From Fibrisoma montanum (lineage in GTDB: Bacteria; Bacteroidota; Bacteroidia; Cytophagales; Spirosomataceae), in assembly GCF_003583365.1 (NCBI RefSeq), contig NZ_QXED01000001.1, forward strand, positions 496,001-560,000: a DNA stretch of 64,000 nt, read 5' to 3'. Within the stretch, counting starts at the first letter, position 1; the number at the start of each line of letters is the position of its first letter. The notes under the pieces are model-generated. The model was not told where the DNA came from and did no database searches. It saw nothing but the letters and a program-made list of their open reading frames with translations. Position numbers and translations under genes: made by a program. Shown here piece after piece: positions 62,039-64,000 of the stretch.

Positions 62039-63049
62039 TTATTGGAGCGGTTGGGGTACGGTGGGGCGGGCAATAACGACCGTATCGCCCTGGCGGCTGG
62101 TCGAAATACCAAGCGTTTCTTCAAGGAGTTGCAGCAGTTCGCCGGCGTTATTGGCCGAATAAGAACCGGAGATGGTCAGGGCCAGTAGCTCTTTATCGGT
62201 TGAGGTCATCGTCAGGCCATAGTTTTCGCGGAGGAGGTAGCCGATTTCCTGTACTGTGGTTTTGTCAAATACGTAGCGGTTGTCGCACCAGGCCGCGTGA
62301 TTCTCCGGCTCGGGCGTCGATCCGACCCGGATGCGCTGCGGATCAATCGTAACCAGCTGACCGGGCTTTAACGTCACTTTATTTCTGGACACCTTCCCGG
62401 TGAACAGTACGTTTACTTTTCCCTGATTCAGCACCACCTTGCCACCCCGCTGCCGCGCAAAGACGTTGAACACCGTGCCGAGTACCTCAACCTGAAACTG
62501 TTGATCCGTCCGGACTATGAATCGCTGGTGTGTTTTGGTATGCATCACCGAAAACAGAGCCTCTCCTTCCAGCAGCACCTCACGGGGGCCGGATGTAAAG
62601 CCAAAGCGCGGCACCCGAAGCCGGGAGTTCGCATTCAGTACAACCGTACTGCCGTCGGGCAACGTAATGTTCCGTGTCTGTCCGTAAGCGGTTTGGTAGG
62701 ATTCGTACTGCCACTGGTTGCGCAGGACCCAGACCGACGTCATCAGCAGCAGGGTAACGGCCGCGGCAATCGACCAGCGCAGCCAGATAGGCCGGGTCCT
62801 CACCACCGTAGTATGGCTGATTTCGGGTACCTCGGCCGAGCCGACGTGTTTCAGCATTTGATGATACTTATCAATGGCCTGATCAACGTCGGCAGTATAG
62901 GTAGGCAGCAGCGTTTCGTACTCAATCAGATACTGGTAAAACAGTTCTTCATTACGCTGATCCCGTAGCCAGGTTTCGATCATCTGCTTTTGCAGGGCAG
63001 ACGCCTTCCCGGCCAAATAGTCGAATATGAGTTCTTTCGTGATCGTCAT
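62039..63049 (-). CDS. FecR family anti-sigma factor / signal transducer
   Basis: 336 residues from ATG 63049 (MTITKELIFDYLAGKASALQ); an in-frame ATG at 63097 adds residues not typical for the family. The N-terminal cytoplasmic sigma-binding region spans about 1-80. One transmembrane helix lies at about 92-112 (LRWSIAAAVTLLLMTSVWVL). The periplasmic FecR domain (about 120-215) has TLPDGSTVVLNANSRLRVP and GEALFSVMHTKTHQRFIV. A C-terminal STN-like domain (LLRENYGLTMTS) contacts the transporter's STN domain. Relays glycan import to the sigma factor encoded upstream. Confidence 0.94.
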   Translation of the reverse strand: MTITKELIFDYLAGKASALQKQMIETWLRDQRNEELFYQYLIEYETLLPTYTADVDQAIDKYHQMLKHVGSAEVPEISHTTVVRTRPIWLRWSIAAAVTLLLMTSVWVLRNQWQYESYQTAYGQTRNITLPDGSTVVLNANSRLRVPRFGFTSGPREVLLEGEALFSVMHTKTHQRFIVRTDQQFQVEVLGTVFNVFARQRGGKVVLNQGKVNVLFTGKVSRNKVTLKPGQLVTIDPQRIRVGSTPEPENHAAWCDNRYVFDKTTVQEIGYLLRENYGLTMTSTDKELLALTISGSYSANNAGELLQLLEETLGISTSRQGDTVVIARPTVPQPLQ

Positions 63050-63113
63050 CCTGTCCGATGCTTTTAATGGAAAGACAACCGGAGTTCCCTGTTCCACTTA
63101 CAACTGCCCGTGG

Positions 63114-63713
63114 TTATTGATACAAGAGGCTGGTAAGTACCCACAACAGCAGGTACCATTTTCGTTTCAGCAGGCTGCGAATGTGCTTGTTAGCCCGGTA
63201 TAGCTGCACTTCAACGGTCTTGATGGACAGTTGTAGTTCATCGGCAATCTCCTGGTACTTCTTGCCTTCAAACCGATTCAGCAGATAAATCCGGCGTCGG
63301 TCGATGGGCAGGTCATTGATGGCATTCTGGACGTCATGGTACAGTTCTTCAAACTGAATGAGTGAGTCCGGCGACTCACCGCTCGACGCCGTCATGTTGC
63401 CAACTTCGTCAGTGTCTTCGTCGACCGTCTGCCGGTTGAGTTGTTGTTTCAGATAGTTGAAAGCGCGATTGCGGACCGTCCGGAGCAGGTAGAATCGGTA
63501 AGACGTGGTGATGTCGGCGAAAATGTTCTGCTGATAGAACTGGTAGAAAATATCCGATACCAGGTCTTCGGCCACGCTCTTCGACCCGACAAACTTGACG
63601 GCGTGGCTGCACATGGGCTGGTAGTACCGGCGAAACAGCAACTCTACACCTAATTTCGGGTTCTCGCCCATCGTCTTTCGGATGAACAGTTCATCGTCTT
63701 CCGGGATAGTCAT
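63114..63713 (-). CDS. ECF RNA polymerase sigma factor (FecI-like) of the PUL
   Basis: 199 residues from ATG 63713 (MTIPEDDELFIRKTM). Upstream in-frame ATGs at 63797 and 63815 would add 28-34 polar residues and cannot be excluded. Sigma region 2 is LLFRRYYQPMCSHAVKFVGS and SVAEDLVSDIFYQFYQ. Region 4 is INDLPIDRRRIYLLNRFEG followed by KKYQEIADELQLSIKTVEVQ. A hydrophobic tail (KWYLLLWVLTSLLYQ) is common in Bacteroidota FecI-like factors. It lies 64 bases before fecR and is expected to activate the susCD operon when released. No clear primary promoter was seen between the gene and the window end. Confidence 0.92.
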   Translation of the reverse strand: MTIPEDDELFIRKTMGENPKLGVELLFRRYYQPMCSHAVKFVGSKSVAEDLVSDIFYQFYQQNIFADITTSYRFYLLRTVRNRAFNYLKQQLNRQTVDEDTDEVGNMTASSGESPDSLIQFEELYHDVQNAINDLPIDRRRIYLLNRFEGKKYQEIADELQLSIKTVEVQLYRANKHIRSLLKRKWYLLLWVLTSLLYQ

Positions 63714-64000
63714 CCGCGTATCAGTTGACGGGCTGGAATACCCAATCCGTAGTTGATCTTCATCGGAAGTGAACGGTATAGATTTCGCCGGATTCATGGT
63801 AGTAGGCCACATCAATGGTTATGAGTAGGAATTACCAGTGCCTTTTCAGATAAGACAAGTTCATCCACAAAAGCACTTACAGAGGTTGCAATTTTTCACC
63901 ATCTTTTTGCAGAAAACCGGGTCTCCGTGCAGATAAGAGGTATTTTATGTTGAATTAATTAGTTAATTCCGCTCTGCTTATCATACGAAGAGGATGACTT

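Overview
This window looks like a chromosomal segment of a Bacteroidota bacterium of the order Cytophagales, most like Spirosoma and its relatives. The evidence is paired SusC/SusD genes, type IX secretion (T9SS) C-terminal sorting domains, a FecR/ECF-sigma relay, promoter-like TAnnTTTG -7 elements, and few Shine-Dalgarno sites. Overall G+C is moderately high, with one strikingly AT-rich gene. The genus is inferred from gene style, not from a search.

Left part (1-19.5 kb): a window-truncated DUF3667 membrane protein; an ABC-F ATPase; tRNA-Thr(CGT) with its own promoter; a DUF1206 membrane protein; two orphan PAS histidine kinases (4.5-6.5 kb and 11.6-13.1 kb); a small minus-strand group with a free-standing LytTR regulator; a large unknown polytopic membrane protein; a secreted VCBS-repeat T9SS protein; murF; a lipoprotein; an SGNH hydrolase; and a MarR/GNAT operon with a likely operator.

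Middle part (19.5-37.6 kb): ahcY, then a scar region with an interrupted XRE regulator and a very AT-rich lipoprotein carrying a thioredoxin (WCGPC) domain, probably acquired laterally. Next comes an ECF41-type sigma factor with its usual partner, an AhpD-like carboxymuconolactone decarboxylase. The partner has a promoter resembling the ECF41 signature. The pair is split by a surface-repeat protein gene. Downstream are an M1 aminopeptidase lipoprotein; a 5'-nucleotidase divided into two overlapping genes in reversed domain order; purQ; an Old Yellow Enzyme; an ArsR-like regulator with a terminator-like hairpin at its 5' end; and a GMC oxidoreductase, quinone oxidoreductase and FabG-like SDR run.

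Right part (37.8-63.8 kb): a polysaccharide utilization locus. On the minus strand, in transcription order, lie ECF sigma, FecR anti-sigma, SusC with STN domain, SusD, a second shorter SusC, a second SusD, a DUF1735-like/PKD lipoprotein, a beta-helix protein, a clan GH-A hydrolase, a beta-helix lipoprotein and a GH5-like hydrolase, ending at an intrinsic terminator. Facing them on the plus strand are a 2012-residue T9SS protein (two beta-helix domains, Ig-like repeats, two CBM3 modules) and a CE15-like glucuronoyl esterase. I infer that the locus senses glycan through SusC-STN/FecR/sigma, imports oligosaccharides through two SusCD pairs and degrades plant cell-wall polymers. CE15 plus CBM3 points to glucuronoxylan/cellulose and the beta-helices to uronate-containing glycans, but the substrate is not proven.

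No rRNA genes, CRISPR arrays, complete insertion sequences or prophage genes were seen. Several large perfect or near-perfect inverted repeats lie at gene 3' ends.
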